Assembly (NCBI GenBank): GCA_903891475.1
Contig: CAITEP010000038.1
Coordinates: forward strand, 1-61,505
Origin: an uncultured Mucilaginibacter sp.
Lineage (GTDB): Bacteria; Bacteroidota; Bacteroidia; Sphingobacteriales; Sphingobacteriaceae
Reading direction: 5' to 3'
Length of the DNA: 61,505 bases
This document shows positions 8,680 to 18,814 of the stretch, piece after piece (positions within the stretch are counted from its first letter, which is position 1; each line of letters starts with the position of its first letter). A model generated the notes under the pieces. It saw only the letters and a list, made by a program, of their open reading frames with translations. It was not told the DNA's origin and did not search any database. The position numbers and the translations under genes were made by a program.

Positions 8680-9669
8680 ATGAGTAAAATCCATGCGGCT
8701 ATTACCGCTGTTAATGCTTATGTGCCTGATTATATTTTAACCAATCAGGAACTTGAAACAATGGTTGATACCAACGATGAGTGGATAACAACCCGAACCG
8801 GAATTAAAGAGCGCCATATTTTAAAAGGAGAAGGATTAGGTACCTCAGACATGGCCGTTCCGGCTGTTAATGGTCTTTTAAAAAAAAGAGGCATTGGTGC
8901 CGACGAGATAGATTTGATTATTTTTTGCACTACTACTCCCGATAGGGTTTTCCCAGCTACAGCAAATATACTGGCAGATAAAATTGGTGCTAAAAATGCT
9001 TGGGGATATGATTTGCAAGCAGCCTGTTCAGGCTTTTTGTTTGGCTTGGCCACCGGGTCTCAGTTTATTGAGAGTGGAAAGCATAAAAAAGTATTGGTAG
9101 TAGGTGGCGATAAAATGTCGTCTATCACCAATTACGAAGACCGTGCCACCTGTATTATTTTTGGGGATGGTTGCGGAGCCGTATTGTTGGAACCAAATGA
9201 TGAAGGCAATGGCATTATGGATTCTATCCTGAAAAGTGATGGTTCGGGTGTGCAATACCTGCACCAAAAGGCGGGGGGGTCTATGCGTCCCGCATCGCAC
9301 GAAACGGTCGACGCACGTGAGCATTATGCCTACCAGGAAGGTCAAGCTGTATTTAAGTTCGCGGTTACCAATATGGCCGATGTTGCCGCCGAAATTATGG
9401 AGCGTAACCATTTAAGCTCTGATGATGTTGCCTGGTTGGTACCACATCAGGCTAATAAACGCATTATTGACGCCACAGCAAACCGCACGGGTTTAAGTGC
9501 TGATAAGGTGATTATTAATATTGAGCGTTACGGTAATACCACCAATGCTACCATTCCATTATGTTTATGGGAATGGGAGAACAAGTTTAAAAAAGGCGAT
9601 GTTTTAATATTGGCAGCTTTTGGTGGAGGTTTTACTTGGGGTTCGGTGTATTTGCGCTGGGCTTATTAG
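8680..9669 (+). CDS. fabH: 3-oxoacyl-ACP synthase III, second copy
   Basis: A tandem paralogue of the preceding gene, also 329 residues and with an intact triad (Cys in [11 protein letters not shown], His in VPHQANKR, Asn in [11 protein letters not shown]). Unlike the first copy it is preceded by a 246-nt gap containing a near-consensus -7 element (CATATTTG, 8627-8634), so it may have its own promoter and be expressed differently. Changes near the primer channel relative to copy one (Ala for Thr before the Cys; Asp100, Lys104) could alter primer choice. The duplication is not recent enough to be an assembly artefact, since synonymous and non-synonymous changes are spread throughout. Confidence 0.94.
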   Translation: MSKIHAAITAVNAYVPDYILTNQELETMVDTNDEWITTRTGIKERHILKGEGLGTSDMAVPAVNGLLKKRGIGADEIDLIIFCTTTPDRVFPATANILADKIGAKNAWGYDLQAACSGFLFGLATGSQFIESGKHKKVLVVGGDKMSSITNYEDRATCIIFGDGCGAVLLEPNDEGNGIMDSILKSDGSGVQYLHQKAGGSMRPASHETVDAREHYAYQEGQAVFKFAVTNMADVAAEIMERNHLSSDDVAWLVPHQANKRIIDATANRTGLSADKVIINIERYGNTTNATIPLCLWEWENKFKKGDVLILAAFGGGFTWGSVYLRWAY

Positions 9670-9788
9670 TGAGTTAAACTGTTATCCTTACATAGTTGAG
9701 GCTTAAAAATAAAATGAATTAATACATACGCATATTTAAAATTTGCATATTTGTACTTTAAAATAACTATAAACAATTAACACCGGGC

Positions 9789-10256
9789 ATGGATATTAAA
9801 CAAATTCAGGACTTAATACGCTTCGTTTCAAAATCAGGGGTAAATGAAGTGTCGATAGAGCAACAGGATTTTAAAATCACTATCAAAACAAATCAGGTGC
9901 AAACAGTTGTAAACGCTACCATACCTGTAGCCCCACAACAAGTAATTGCTACACCAGTTGAAACAGTTGCCCATGCCCCACAACCTGCCGCTACCCTGGT
10001 AGAAGATACCTCAAAATATATAACCATAAAATCGCCTATGATAGGCACTTTTTATAGGTCAGCCAGTCCGGATAAACCACTATTTGTAAACGTAGGCGAC
10101 GAAATTTCAGAAGGTTCAGTGCTTTGTATTATTGAAGCCATGAAACTATTCAATGAAATTGAAGCCGAAGTTTCGGGCCGTATCGTAAAAGTATTGGTCG
10201 ACAATGCTTCGCCTGTTGAATATGACCAGCCTTTGTTTTTGGTAGAACCTAAATAA
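9789..10256 (+). CDS. accB: Biotin carboxyl carrier protein of acetyl-CoA carboxylase
   Basis: A 155-residue BCCP. The C-terminal biotinyl domain carries the biotinylated Lys in [14 protein letters not shown], with the preceding [16 protein letters not shown] thumb region typical of AccB. The middle is a Pro/Ala-rich linker. Together with AccC (80 nt downstream) it forms the carboxylation half-reaction that supplies malonyl-CoA to the FabH enzymes next door. A near-consensus -7 element (CATATTTG, 9746-9753) precedes it. Confidence 0.96.
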   Translation: MDIKQIQDLIRFVSKSGVNEVSIEQQDFKITIKTNQVQTVVNATIPVAPQQVIATPVETVAHAPQPAATLVEDTSKYITIKSPMIGTFYRSASPDKPLFVNVGDEISEGSVLCIIEAMKLFNEIEAEVSGRIVKVLVDNASPVEYDQPLFLVEPK

Positions 10257-10257
10257 T

Positions 10258-10330
10258 AATTAGTTGTGTGGTTTAAAAATGTGGAGGCAATAGCTTTGCA
10301 TGGCCTAAACCAATCAACCAATAACTAATT
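10258..10330 (+). other. Nested inverted repeats between accB and accC
   Basis: The 80-nt gap between accB and accC can fold into nested helices: 10258-10265 with 10323-10330 (8 bp), and 10270-10275 with 10306-10311 (6 bp), with a weaker inner pairing around 10287-10299. It has no T-tract, so it is not an obvious terminator. It may adjust the ratio of AccB to AccC or stabilise the mRNA. This is inference from base pairing only. Confidence 0.3.
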
Positions 10331-10336
10331 TAAAAG

Positions 10337-11671
10337 ATGTTTAAAAAAATATTAATAGCTAACCGTGGTGAAATTGCCCTACGTATAATACGTACGTGCA
10401 AGGAAATGGGTATTAAAACCGTAGCTGTATATTCAACTGCCGACCGCGACAGCCTGCATGTACGTTTTGCCGATGAAGCCGTTTGTATTGGTCCGCCGGC
10501 AAGCCGCGATTCTTACTTAAATATTCCAAATATCATTTCGGCAGCTGAACTTACCAATGCCGATGCCATACACCCTGGCTATGGTTTTTTGTCGGAGAAT
10601 GCTAAGTTTTCGGCTATTTGTGCCGAATATGGTATCAAATTTATTGGAGCCACTGCCGAGCAAATTAACTCAATGGGCGATAAGTCATCGGCCAAAGAAA
10701 CCATGAAAAAAGCCGGTGTACCAACCATACCCGGTTCCGAAGGTTTATTGAAGGATATCAAAGAAGGTATTGCCATAGCCAATAAAATAGGCTACCCTGT
10801 TATTTTAAAAGCAACCGCCGGTGGTGGTGGCAGGGGTATGCGTATAGTTTGGAAAGATGAAGATTTTGAAAATGCTTGGGACTCCGCAAGGGCGGAATCT
10901 GGAGCTGCCTTTGGTAATGATGGCTTATACCTCGAAAAATATGTACAAGACCCAAGGCATATTGAAATACAAGTAGTAGGCGATCAATATGGTAAGGTTT
11001 GCCATTTATCAGAGCGGGATTGTTCTATTCAACGTCGTCACCAAAAGTTGGTAGAAGAATCTCCATCACCATTCATGACCGATAAGTTACGTAAAAGAAT
11101 GGGCGATGCGGCCATTAAAGGAGCCAAAGCAGTAAAATATGAGGGTGCAGGTACCGTAGAGTTTTTGGTTGATAAGGATCGCAACTTCTACTTTATGGAA
11201 ATGAATACCCGTATACAGGTGGAGCACCCGGTAACCGAGGAAGTTATTAATTTCGATTTAATAAAAGAACAAATAAAGGTAGCGGCAGGCATCCCAATTT
11301 CAGGCAAAAATTATGAGCCAATGGCTTTTGCTATTGAGTGCCGTATCAATGCTGAAGATCCTTTCAATAATTTCAGACCATCACCAGGAAAAATAACTAA
11401 CTTCCATTCTCCAGGCGGTCATGGTGTGCGCATTGATACCCATGTGTATTCGGGTTACGTTATTCCACCAAATTACGATTCGATGATTGCCAAAGTTATC
11501 TGTGTAGCCCAAACCCGTGATGAGGCGCTGAGTACCATGCAACGTGCCCTAAATGAGTTTGTAATTGAAGGGGTAAAAACAACCATACCTTTCCACCTCA
11601 AATTATTACAGGATCCTAATTTTAGGGCCGGTAATTTTACAACAAAATTTATGGAAACATTTGAGTTTTAA
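10337..11671 (+). CDS. accC: Acetyl-CoA carboxylase biotin carboxylase subunit
   Basis: A 444-residue biotin carboxylase that carboxylates AccB-bound biotin using ATP and bicarbonate. It shows the N-terminal [20 protein letters not shown] fold, the ATP-grasp glycine loop [13 protein letters not shown], [15 protein letters not shown] ([17 protein letters not shown]) and the catalytic-site stretch [14 protein letters not shown]. The length is normal for stand-alone AccC. It is encoded 80 nt after accB. Confidence 0.97.
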   Translation: MFKKILIANRGEIALRIIRTCKEMGIKTVAVYSTADRDSLHVRFADEAVCIGPPASRDSYLNIPNIISAAELTNADAIHPGYGFLSENAKFSAICAEYGIKFIGATAEQINSMGDKSSAKETMKKAGVPTIPGSEGLLKDIKEGIAIANKIGYPVILKATAGGGGRGMRIVWKDEDFENAWDSARAESGAAFGNDGLYLEKYVQDPRHIEIQVVGDQYGKVCHLSERDCSIQRRHQKLVEESPSPFMTDKLRKRMGDAAIKGAKAVKYEGAGTVEFLVDKDRNFYFMEMNTRIQVEHPVTEEVINFDLIKEQIKVAAGIPISGKNYEPMAFAIECRINAEDPFNNFRPSPGKITNFHSPGGHGVRIDTHVYSGYVIPPNYDSMIAKVICVAQTRDEALSTMQRALNEFVIEGVKTTIPFHLKLLQDPNFRAGNFTTKFMETFEF

Positions 11672-11731
11672 TAAAGCAAATGTTCTTATTTAAATAACAA
11701 AAACATAATTTAACCGGAGCAAAGAATAACA

Positions 11732-12625
11732 ATGAGCAATTTTGGGAGCAGGCTGGTTAATTCAATCAAAGAAAAGGGCAATAAAATGGAAGGCGAAATG
11801 TCGTTTTTCGAACATTTGGAGGCTCTCCGTTGGCACCTTATCCGCTCGGTTTTTGTTATTATATTGTTCGCTATTTTCTCTTTTATTTATTTTAATACCC
11901 TTTTTGATGGGATTATTATGGCACCCACCAAGCCCAACTTTTGGACTTACCGAATGATGTGCAAAATGGGTGAATTTCTTCATAGCCTCCTTCATTATAT
12001 AAAGGCTGAAGACTTCTGTGTACAAAGTATAAAGGTTAAACTCATAAATACCGAACTTGCAGGGCAATTCAATTTGCAATTTGGTTCATCCATTATGTTA
12101 GGGTTTATCCTTGGGTTGCCCTATATTTTGTTCGAAATTTGGCGCTTCATTAGGCCAGCCTTGCATACAAAGGAGCGTAAGGCAGCAAGTGGTTTTGTTT
12201 TTTATTCCACTACCTTATTTATAATGGGGGTTTTGTTTGGGTATTACATAATCACTCCATTATCTGTTAGGTTTTTTGCAGGTTATCAAATTAGTGATTC
12301 CATCGAAAACCTATTTAGCATTGATTCGTTCATCTCTTCCGAAACTTGGCTTACCTTACTAACAGGTCTTGTTTTTCAATTGCCTATAGTTGTTTATATA
12401 TTATCGAGCCTTGGTATACTTACACCTAAGTTTATGCGGGAAAAACGTCGATATGCAGTAATTATTGTGCTATTATTGGCTGCTTTAATTACCCCATCGC
12501 CGGATGCGCTTACCATGATGGTGGTAGCCATGCCGCTATATTTACTTTTTGAATTCAGCATTTTTGTTTCGGCTTTGGTGCATCGCCGCAAAGCCAAAAA
12601 GAGTGATGAATTAATGGTCATGTAA
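11732..12625 (+). CDS. tatC: Twin-arginine translocase subunit TatC
   Basis: A 297-residue TatC, the signal-peptide receptor of the Tat pathway, with six predicted membrane helices. Hallmarks are the cytoplasmic N-terminal segment SFFEHLEALRWHLIRS and the loop LPYILFEIWRFIRPALHTKE with the conserved Glu in FE. A hydrophilic N-terminal extension of about 22 residues precedes the conserved part; ATG at 11792 (encoding MSFFEHLE) is an alternative start. ActB further downstream in the window carries a Tat-type RR signal, so TatC has at least one local client. Confidence 0.94.
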   Translation: MSNFGSRLVNSIKEKGNKMEGEMSFFEHLEALRWHLIRSVFVIILFAIFSFIYFNTLFDGIIMAPTKPNFWTYRMMCKMGEFLHSLLHYIKAEDFCVQSIKVKLINTELAGQFNLQFGSSIMLGFILGLPYILFEIWRFIRPALHTKERKAASGFVFYSTTLFIMGVLFGYYIITPLSVRFFAGYQISDSIENLFSIDSFISSETWLTLLTGLVFQLPIVVYILSSLGILTPKFMREKRRYAVIIVLLLAALITPSPDALTMMVVAMPLYLLFEFSIFVSALVHRRKAKKSDELMVM

Positions 12626-12732
12626 TAACCTGGTAATTAACGATCAGTTTTAAATTGACAGATTATTCCTTACATTTATAATCTATTATTATTTATTTAA
12701 AAGGTGGTTACAATACCACGCGAATATCAAAT

Positions 12733-14325
12733 ATGAAAAAACTACTTCTTCTACCAGCCTTACTTGCTTTTATAACGGGTGTTTTTGCACAACCAAACCC
12801 TACGGTTCAGAAATATGCCAAAATAATAAGTCCCGAATTGGCTATTAAACATCTTAGTATTTTAGCTTCGGATGAATATGAGGGACGGGAAACCGGAAAA
12901 CCCGGTGCCGAAAAGGCTGCTAACTACATTGCCAATGAGTTTAAAGCTTTGGGCTTAAAACCTATTATAAACGGGTCCTATTTTTTTGATGTACCCCTAG
13001 CCGAAAATGTTTTCAATGTAGACTCATTTACCATAAATGGTACCAGTTTTAGCAACGGAAAAGATTTTTACTCCTTTACCCCAGCTGGTGATAATAAAAT
13101 AAATGTCAGCGATTTTGTTTTTGTTGGATATGGAATAGGTACTGATAGTTATGATGATTTAAAAGGTATTGATATTACTGGCAAGGTGGTTTTGGTAATT
13201 AATGATGGCGAACCATTTACAAAAGGCATATCGAAAATTAGTGGTACCGATAAGAAATCTTATTGGGCTACTAACCGAAACAAGCGGATTCAATTTTTAC
13301 AAAGTAAAAATCCTGCCTTAATATTGGCAGCTAGTCCGGCAGTAGCAGGCAACATTAAAAGGTTTGGAGCGGCAATTACCTCCGGACGTTTATCAATAAA
13401 AAAAGAAGCCGGAAGTAGCTCTACAAATAAAGTAGCCATTTATTCTATCACAACTGATATTGCAGATTTATTACTAAAAGCATCGGGTAAAACTTACGCG
13501 GGTTTAAAGGCATTGATTGACAGTACAGGAACACCGCAAACTCAAATTCTTAATGCTACTATTAATACTACATTTTCATCGGGCTCAAAAGATGTGAAAG
13601 CGGTTGATGTTTTAGGTTTTTTACCGGGAAGCGACCCTAAATTGAAAGATGAGGTTTTAGTAATATCAGGCCATTATGACCACATAGGTATGTTGCCCGA
13701 AGCAACTAAAGGTGACAGGATTAATAATGGTGCCGATGATGATGGTTCAGGAACAACCGCGGTTCTTGAACTTGCGCGTGCATTTTCTCAAGCGCAAAAA
13801 GATGGAAAGGGGCCTAAAAGAAGTATTTTGTTTTTAGGTAATGTTGGCGAGGAAAAAGGGTTATTAGGATCAGAATATTATACTGATCATCCGGTTATTC
13901 CGTTGGAAAATACCATTACCGACTTGAATATTGATATGATTGGTCGAGTTGGCTTTGAGTACATAGGTAAACCTGACTCAGCCAATTATGTATATGTTAT
14001 TGGTTCATCTATGTTAAGTACCGATTTACATAATGTTGGTGAGAAAGCCAATAGCACCTATACCAATTTAAAATTGGATTATAAATATGACGATCCGAAT
14101 GATCCTAATAGGTTTTATTACCGATCAGACCATTATAATTTCGCCAAACATGGCGTGCCAATTATTTTCTATTTTAATGGGGTTCATGCAGATTATCACG
14201 GGGTAGGCGATGAAGTTAGCAAAATTAATTTCCCCCTATTGGCTAAACGTGCGCAATTAGTATTTTACACCGCTTGGGATTTAGCCAATGCCGATAAGCG
14301 ACCAGTTGTTGACGGTAAAAAATAA
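12733..14325 (+). CDS. Exported M28-family zinc peptidase
   Basis: A 530-residue exported peptidase: signal peptide to about residue 20 (AFITGVFAQ), a PA-like insert domain, and an M28 catalytic domain. Co-catalytic zinc ligands can be seen as His in SGHYDHIG, Asp in NNGADDDGSG, Glu-Glu in GEEKGLLGSEYY, Asp in NIDMIGR and a late His in HADYHGVGDE. M28 members are aminopeptidases or carboxypeptidases; the exact activity is unknown. The gene stands alone and is convergent with glmS across a shared terminator. Confidence 0.9.
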   Translation: MKKLLLLPALLAFITGVFAQPNPTVQKYAKIISPELAIKHLSILASDEYEGRETGKPGAEKAANYIANEFKALGLKPIINGSYFFDVPLAENVFNVDSFTINGTSFSNGKDFYSFTPAGDNKINVSDFVFVGYGIGTDSYDDLKGIDITGKVVLVINDGEPFTKGISKISGTDKKSYWATNRNKRIQFLQSKNPALILAASPAVAGNIKRFGAAITSGRLSIKKEAGSSSTNKVAIYSITTDIADLLLKASGKTYAGLKALIDSTGTPQTQILNATINTTFSSGSKDVKAVDVLGFLPGSDPKLKDEVLVISGHYDHIGMLPEATKGDRINNGADDDGSGTTAVLELARAFSQAQKDGKGPKRSILFLGNVGEEKGLLGSEYYTDHPVIPLENTITDLNIDMIGRVGFEYIGKPDSANYVYVIGSSMLSTDLHNVGEKANSTYTNLKLDYKYDDPNDPNRFYYRSDHYNFAKHGVPIIFYFNGVHADYHGVGDEVSKINFPLLAKRAQLVFYTAWDLANADKRPVVDGKK

Positions 14326-14347
14326 ATAATATCAAAAACAAGAAAAT

Positions 14348-14382
14348 GAGAAAGGGCTTACCATTTTGGTGAGCCCTTTCTC
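14348..14382. terminator. Bidirectional terminator, M28 peptidase / glmS
   Basis: A perfect 11-bp inverted repeat (14348-14358 with 14372-14382), extended by ACC/GGT inside, lies between two convergent genes. It is preceded by an A-rich run and followed by a T-containing stretch, so it can serve both directions. Confidence 0.8.
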
Positions 14383-14414
14383 GTTTATAGTGTTAAAACA
14401 GAAATTCAGCGCCG

Positions 14415-16250
14415 CTATTCAACCGTTACTGATTTGGCAAGGTTACGAGGCTGATCAACATTACAACCGCGCATAACGGCTATATGATAGGCCAGTAGCT
14501 GTAATGGAATAGTTGCCAATAAAGGCACAAAAGCCTGATCTGTTTGCGGAATTTCAATTACAAAGTCGGCCATTTCCTTAACCTGTGTATCGCCCTCGGT
14601 AACAATGGCTATTACGTGCCCTTTACGCGCCTTTACCTCTTGAATATTGCTAACTACCTTTTCGTATGATGAATCTTTGGTAGCAATAAAAACAACTGGC
14701 ATATCATCATCAATTAAAGCAATTGGCCCATGTTTCATCTCGGCAGCTGGATAACCTTCGGCATGTATGTAGGAAATTTCTTTCAGTTTTAATGCGCCTT
14801 CTAAAGCAACCGGAAACGAACTTCCTCGTCCTAAAAATAAGCAATTGGTAGAGTCCTTAAATTTGACGGCTATTTCCTTAATATGATCGTTTGATTTTAG
14901 TGCCTGTTCAACCAATTCAGGTATTGAGTTTAGCTCGGTTAAATGTTCAACTAGTTTGCTTTGTGTAATGGTGCCTCTTTGTTGTGCTATATAAAAAGCC
15001 ATCAAAGTAAGCACGGTAACTTGGGCGGTAAAGGCTTTGGTTGATGCTACACCAATTTCAGGACCAGCGTGGGTATAAACACCAGCATGGGTAGTTCGAG
15101 GGATGCTTGCCCCAACCACATTGCAAATACCAAATATGGTAGCACCTCTTTCCTTTGCTAATTCAATAGCAGCCATTGTATCGGCAGTTTCGCCTGATTG
15201 TGAGATGGCAATTACCAAATCTTTTTCGGTAATGATAGGGTTGCGATACCTAAATTCAGAGGCATACTCAACTTCAACAGGTACCCTAGCGTATTCTTCA
15301 ATTAAATACTCACCTACCAAACCGGCATGCCACGAAGTTCCGCATGCAACTATTATAATACGGTCAATGTTTTTTAACTTTTCAGTATATTCCTTAATAC
15401 CACCCAACTGTACCTTGCCAAGCTGAGGATAAATACGACCACGCATACAATCACGAATGGAGCGCGGCTGCTCATATATTTCCTTAAGCATAAAGTGATC
15501 ATAGCCGCCTTTTTCGAGCATCTCGAGTTTCATATCGAGCTCCTGTATGTAAGGTGTTTGAATAGTGTTGTCGATGTTTTTTACTAACAAACCATCTCGG
15601 TGTATATATGCTATCTCATTATCATTGAGGTAGATAACGTTTTTGGTGTATTCCACAATGGGCGTAGCGTCAGAAGCTATAAAATATTCGCCTTTGCCTA
15701 CGCCTATAACTAGTGGACTACCTTTTCTGGCGGCTATCAATAAGTCTGGTTCTTCCGAACTCATTATCACAATAGCGTAGGCACCAATTACTTTAGTTAA
15801 AGCAACACGTGCCGCCTCTTTTAAATCTAATCCAGTTTCGTTTTGAATATCTTCTACTAAATGTATCAATACCTCAGTATCGGTATCACTTTTAAAAATA
15901 TGGCCCTTGCTTATCAAGGTTTCTTTAATGATACCGTAATTTTCTATTATCCCATTATGAATAATGGTTAATTTACGGTTGTTTGATGAGTGAGGGTGAG
16001 AGTTACGATCACTAGGTGCACCATGTGTTGCCCAACGAGTATGTCCCATTCCAAGGCTTCCACCTAAATCGAGCCCCTTAACAAAATTTTCAAGGTCACT
16101 TACCTTTCCTGCCTTTTTGTAAACTTTTAGTTCTTTATCAAATAAGGATATACCGGCACTATCATAACCTCTGTATTCAAGCCGATGAAGCCCTTTAATT
16201 ATAATTGGATAGGCGTCTCTATAGCCTATGTAACCTACTATTCCGCACAT
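14415..16250 (-). CDS. glmS: Glutamine-fructose-6-phosphate aminotransferase
   Basis: A full-length 611-residue GlmS that makes glucosamine-6-phosphate for peptidoglycan and LPS. The N-terminal class II glutaminase starts MCGIVGYIG, so Cys2 becomes the nucleophile. Two SIS domains follow (CGTSWHAGLVGEYL and SQSGETADT in the first; LGRGSSFPVALEGALKLKE in the second), and the C-terminus NLAKSVTVE is the expected one. No ribozyme-like leader was recognised upstream. It is transcribed leftward, 149 nt after the DUF4270 gene, probably as the last gene of that group or alone. Confidence 0.97.
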   Translation of the reverse strand: MCGIVGYIGYRDAYPIIIKGLHRLEYRGYDSAGISLFDKELKVYKKAGKVSDLENFVKGLDLGGSLGMGHTRWATHGAPSDRNSHPHSSNNRKLTIIHNGIIENYGIIKETLISKGHIFKSDTDTEVLIHLVEDIQNETGLDLKEAARVALTKVIGAYAIVIMSSEEPDLLIAARKGSPLVIGVGKGEYFIASDATPIVEYTKNVIYLNDNEIAYIHRDGLLVKNIDNTIQTPYIQELDMKLEMLEKGGYDHFMLKEIYEQPRSIRDCMRGRIYPQLGKVQLGGIKEYTEKLKNIDRIIIVACGTSWHAGLVGEYLIEEYARVPVEVEYASEFRYRNPIITEKDLVIAISQSGETADTMAAIELAKERGATIFGICNVVGASIPRTTHAGVYTHAGPEIGVASTKAFTAQVTVLTLMAFYIAQQRGTITQSKLVEHLTELNSIPELVEQALKSNDHIKEIAVKFKDSTNCLFLGRGSSFPVALEGALKLKEISYIHAEGYPAAEMKHGPIALIDDDMPVVFIATKDSSYEKVVSNIQEVKARKGHVIAIVTEGDTQVKEMADFVIEIPQTDQAFVPLLATIPLQLLAYHIAVMRGCNVDQPRNLAKSVTVE

Positions 16251-16399
16251 AAAATATTATTTAGTGTAATATTAAAATCTCTTTGGAAAACGAATTAATT
16301 AAATCTATTATATGCAATTATAAATATAATTAATTGACCTGTTAAAACATGTAAGGTTTAATAGAAGGTGTTTTTTTAAAATAAGCTTTCAATTAAACA

Positions 16400-17818
16400 C
16401 TAATTAATTGGTTTTAATATTTTAGTATAAATTATATTTAATTTGATTTTATATGGAGAGCTTTTATCGGTGCCGACCGCAATAGTACGTGAGGCAACTT
16501 GAGGAGTTTCTGCTATGTCAACTAATCCAGAATTAGTGTTTTCAATAGGCGCAATATAAGTCCCATAATCTACCGTCTTTTTTTGCAATAAGTCCTGTAA
16601 AAAAGCTGTAATGACGAAATGGTAAGTATTTGTATTATAATTAGGATTGAAAATTAGGTTTCCTCCAAAAACACTTACACCTCCTGATCGAGGGTCGGTA
16701 GAACTGGCATCTTGTAGTCGCGCTGGTCTGCCGGCAATGTCGGTAGTGTACATCGTAATTTTCGGAATTGGAGTAAAAGGGTTAGTGTAGGTATTGGCTA
16801 CTGGCGTAATTACCAATTCGGCTCTATTAATTAAGATGTCGCTATCCTTCTTCAATAAGTTTGCCCTTAGGTTTTGAAGTAAATATGGGAAGCTAATTTT
16901 AGTTTTTAATCCGGCAGGGCCCTGTAAATAAAATACATTTGAATTTGTTGAATTTCCAATTGCTGCACTTACTGTAGCGTTATAAGTATGGTTAATTACC
17001 GCGGCCCTTGAAGCAATAGGTAATGAAACTAAGCCTGTATCAATTGTAGTGCCATTTACAACTTTATAGTAAACCTGCAGGGTATCAGCACCAATCATAA
17101 AAATACCTCCAAGGCCTGAAGAATTTGTTTTATCTATTTTTAAATACAAGCCTTTTACATTGTTTTGAAATACCACGTTATTTCCAAGTGTTGTTCCATT
17201 AGCATTAAAAAGATTGTTGTTAATAAAAGCAGGACTAATAGGAATCCTTATCTGTGGTACTACTTTATATGCGGTATCTGGAGCACCCGGGATTATCCTA
17301 TTGATTTTAATTGAGTCGTGCGGTCTGGCACTAAAAATTGGAGAAGAACCAATAAGTGTTGAATAGTTGACATTGAATTTTCTATTACTAAAATAGGTAG
17401 TATCGTGCCTATAAAGTTCAGCTAATTGGTATACGTTAATTTTATATTTCGAGCTAATAGAGTCACCATAAAAGGTATTGGCGTAGGTAAGTACCAATAA
17501 GGCAGAATCAATGGTAATAGTACCTGCTGGAAGTGTATAAGATGACTGTTGAGGTAAATTTAAATCTGTAGCCAAGTCGATCTGAGTATTGCCCATTAGT
17601 GGGTCGTTTAAAATACCGAATGGTGTTTTTGTAAGACCTGAGGTGCCAACAGAGTCTTCTTTTAGCGTTGTAAGCACTATGGTTGATGTGTCGACATAAG
17701 CGCCATTTATTTGATTGGCAGAAGTAACTCCTAAACCTATAGGATCTTGATTTTTACAACCATTTAAAATAAAAAGACTTATTAACAGGGTCAATAAGTC
17801 TATACGTGAAAATTTCAT
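16400..17818 (-). CDS. DUF4270 surface/outer-membrane lipoprotein
   Basis: A protein of about 472 residues with a lipoprotein signal (LFILNGCKNQDPIGLG) and predominantly beta-strand, Ser/Thr/Asn-rich sequence. It matches the DUF4270 family characteristic of Bacteroidota, which regularly accompanies the glgA-like and panC genes. Function unknown. ATG at 17818 (MKFSRIDLL) gives the cleanest signal peptide; an upstream in-frame ATG at 17833 would add five residues. It begins shortly after the stop of the glgA-like gene, so the two are co-transcribed. Confidence 0.85.
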   Translation of the reverse strand: MKFSRIDLLTLLISLFILNGCKNQDPIGLGVTSANQINGAYVDTSTIVLTTLKEDSVGTSGLTKTPFGILNDPLMGNTQIDLATDLNLPQQSSYTLPAGTITIDSALLVLTYANTFYGDSISSKYKINVYQLAELYRHDTTYFSNRKFNVNYSTLIGSSPIFSARPHDSIKINRIIPGAPDTAYKVVPQIRIPISPAFINNNLFNANGTTLGNNVVFQNNVKGLYLKIDKTNSSGLGGIFMIGADTLQVYYKVVNGTTIDTGLVSLPIASRAAVINHTYNATVSAAIGNSTNSNVFYLQGPAGLKTKISFPYLLQNLRANLLKKDSDILINRAELVITPVANTYTNPFTPIPKITMYTTDIAGRPARLQDASSTDPRSGGVSVFGGNLIFNPNYNTNTYHFVITAFLQDLLQKKTVDYGTYIAPIENTNSGLVDIAETPQVASRTIAVGTDKSSPYKIKLNIIYTKILKPIN

Positions 17819-17836
17819 ATTTGGTGATCTCAAAGC

Positions 17837-18661
17837 TTAAACAACTTGTGCCAATTCTTCATTGGCAATTTCGTCGTAAAAATTGTAATAATTTTCGAAA
17901 TCTGCGGTGGATTCGAACTCCAAAACCGATTTATTGCTGTTTTTAACAATATTTAACACATCTTCATTAATGTTTTCGCTTCCTAGTACAATTCCATCAC
18001 TGTATTGAATTGCTCCCGAATATAAAGAGGAATTAGTTCCCGGTTTGTAAACATCGATATGCTTTTCGTTCATATCGCCCATGATAGCTTTTTGAGCAAA
18101 ATCGGCCGACATTTCTCCCGAAAAATCATTCTCATAAATAGAATAAATGATTTTTGAGTTTTTGAAAGTTGGATCGTCCTTGTAAGTTGTTTTTAAATAA
18201 GCGGGTACTAAAGCGCTCATCCATCCATGACAATGGATTACATCAGGTGCCCATCCTAATTTTTTAACGGTCTCTAAAGTACCTTTGCAGAAAAAAATCA
18301 TTCGTTCATCATTGTCAGCAAAGAATTTTCCTTCCTTATCGCCAAACACATATTTGCGCTGAAAGTATTCTTCGTTATCCAAAAAATAAACTTGCATCCT
18401 CGCCGAGGGAATGGAGGCTACCTTAATAATTAATGGATTATCATTATCATTTATGATAATGTTCATGCCCGACAAACGAATTACCTCATGTAAACGGTTC
18501 CTACGCTCATTGATGTTTCCAAAACGCGGCATCAAAATACGGATTTCATAACCTTTTTCCTGCATTGCTTGTGGAAGTTGGCGCGTGATTTCTGAAATTT
18601 TTGATAGTTCAAGGAAAGGGGACATTTCATGAGTTATAAACAGAAGCTTAGATTTACCCAT
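17837..18661 (-). CDS. Glycogen-synthase-like N-terminal domain protein (GT5-like)
   Basis: A 274-residue protein resembling only the N-terminal Rossmann half of GT5 glycogen/starch synthases (KLLFITHEMSPFLELSKISE, then DVIHCHGWMSALVPAYLK). Two things argue against ordinary glycogen synthesis: the C-terminal nucleotide-sugar half is missing, and the ADP-glucose loop KxGGL is replaced by ELSKIS. The short form next to panC and DUF4270 is, from memory, conserved in Bacteroidota, so it is not a local truncation. ATG at 18661 is chosen because a -7 element occupies 18710-18717, excluding the in-frame start at 18712. True function unknown. Confidence 0.75.
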   Translation of the reverse strand: MGKSKLLFITHEMSPFLELSKISEITRQLPQAMQEKGYEIRILMPRFGNINERRNRLHEVIRLSGMNIIINDNDNPLIIKVASIPSARMQVYFLDNEEYFQRKYVFGDKEGKFFADNDERMIFFCKGTLETVKKLGWAPDVIHCHGWMSALVPAYLKTTYKDDPTFKNSKIIYSIYENDFSGEMSADFAQKAIMGDMNEKHIDVYKPGTNSSLYSGAIQYSDGIVLGSENINEDVLNIVKNSNKSVLEFESTADFENYYNFYDEIANEELAQVV

Positions 18662-18709
18662 CACTATATCAGTATTAAAATTTAATTTGAAGAAAAAAAA
18701 TTGAGTTTG

Positions 18710-18740
18710 CAAATATAAGCAATATTATATGAATAGACAA
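18710..18740 (-). promoter_or_regulatory. Promoter of glgA-like/DUF4270 operon
   Basis: On the minus strand a perfect -7 element TATATTTG (18717 to 18710) lies 20 nt after TTG (18740 to 18738), matching the Bacteroidota -33/-7 layout. Transcription would start near 18705, giving a leader of about 43 nt before the ATG at 18661. This is the best-spaced promoter seen in the window. Confidence 0.7.
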
Positions 18741-18814
18741 TGATAAATGCAAGTTACTTTTGGTAATTCTATCATTTTTTACAACTTTGCCCAACTATTT
18801 AAAATATTCCGTTT

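Noticed and set aside
7444..9669. FabH duplication as an assembly artefact
   Set aside because: The copies differ at many scattered positions at both protein and DNA level and have different flanking sequence.
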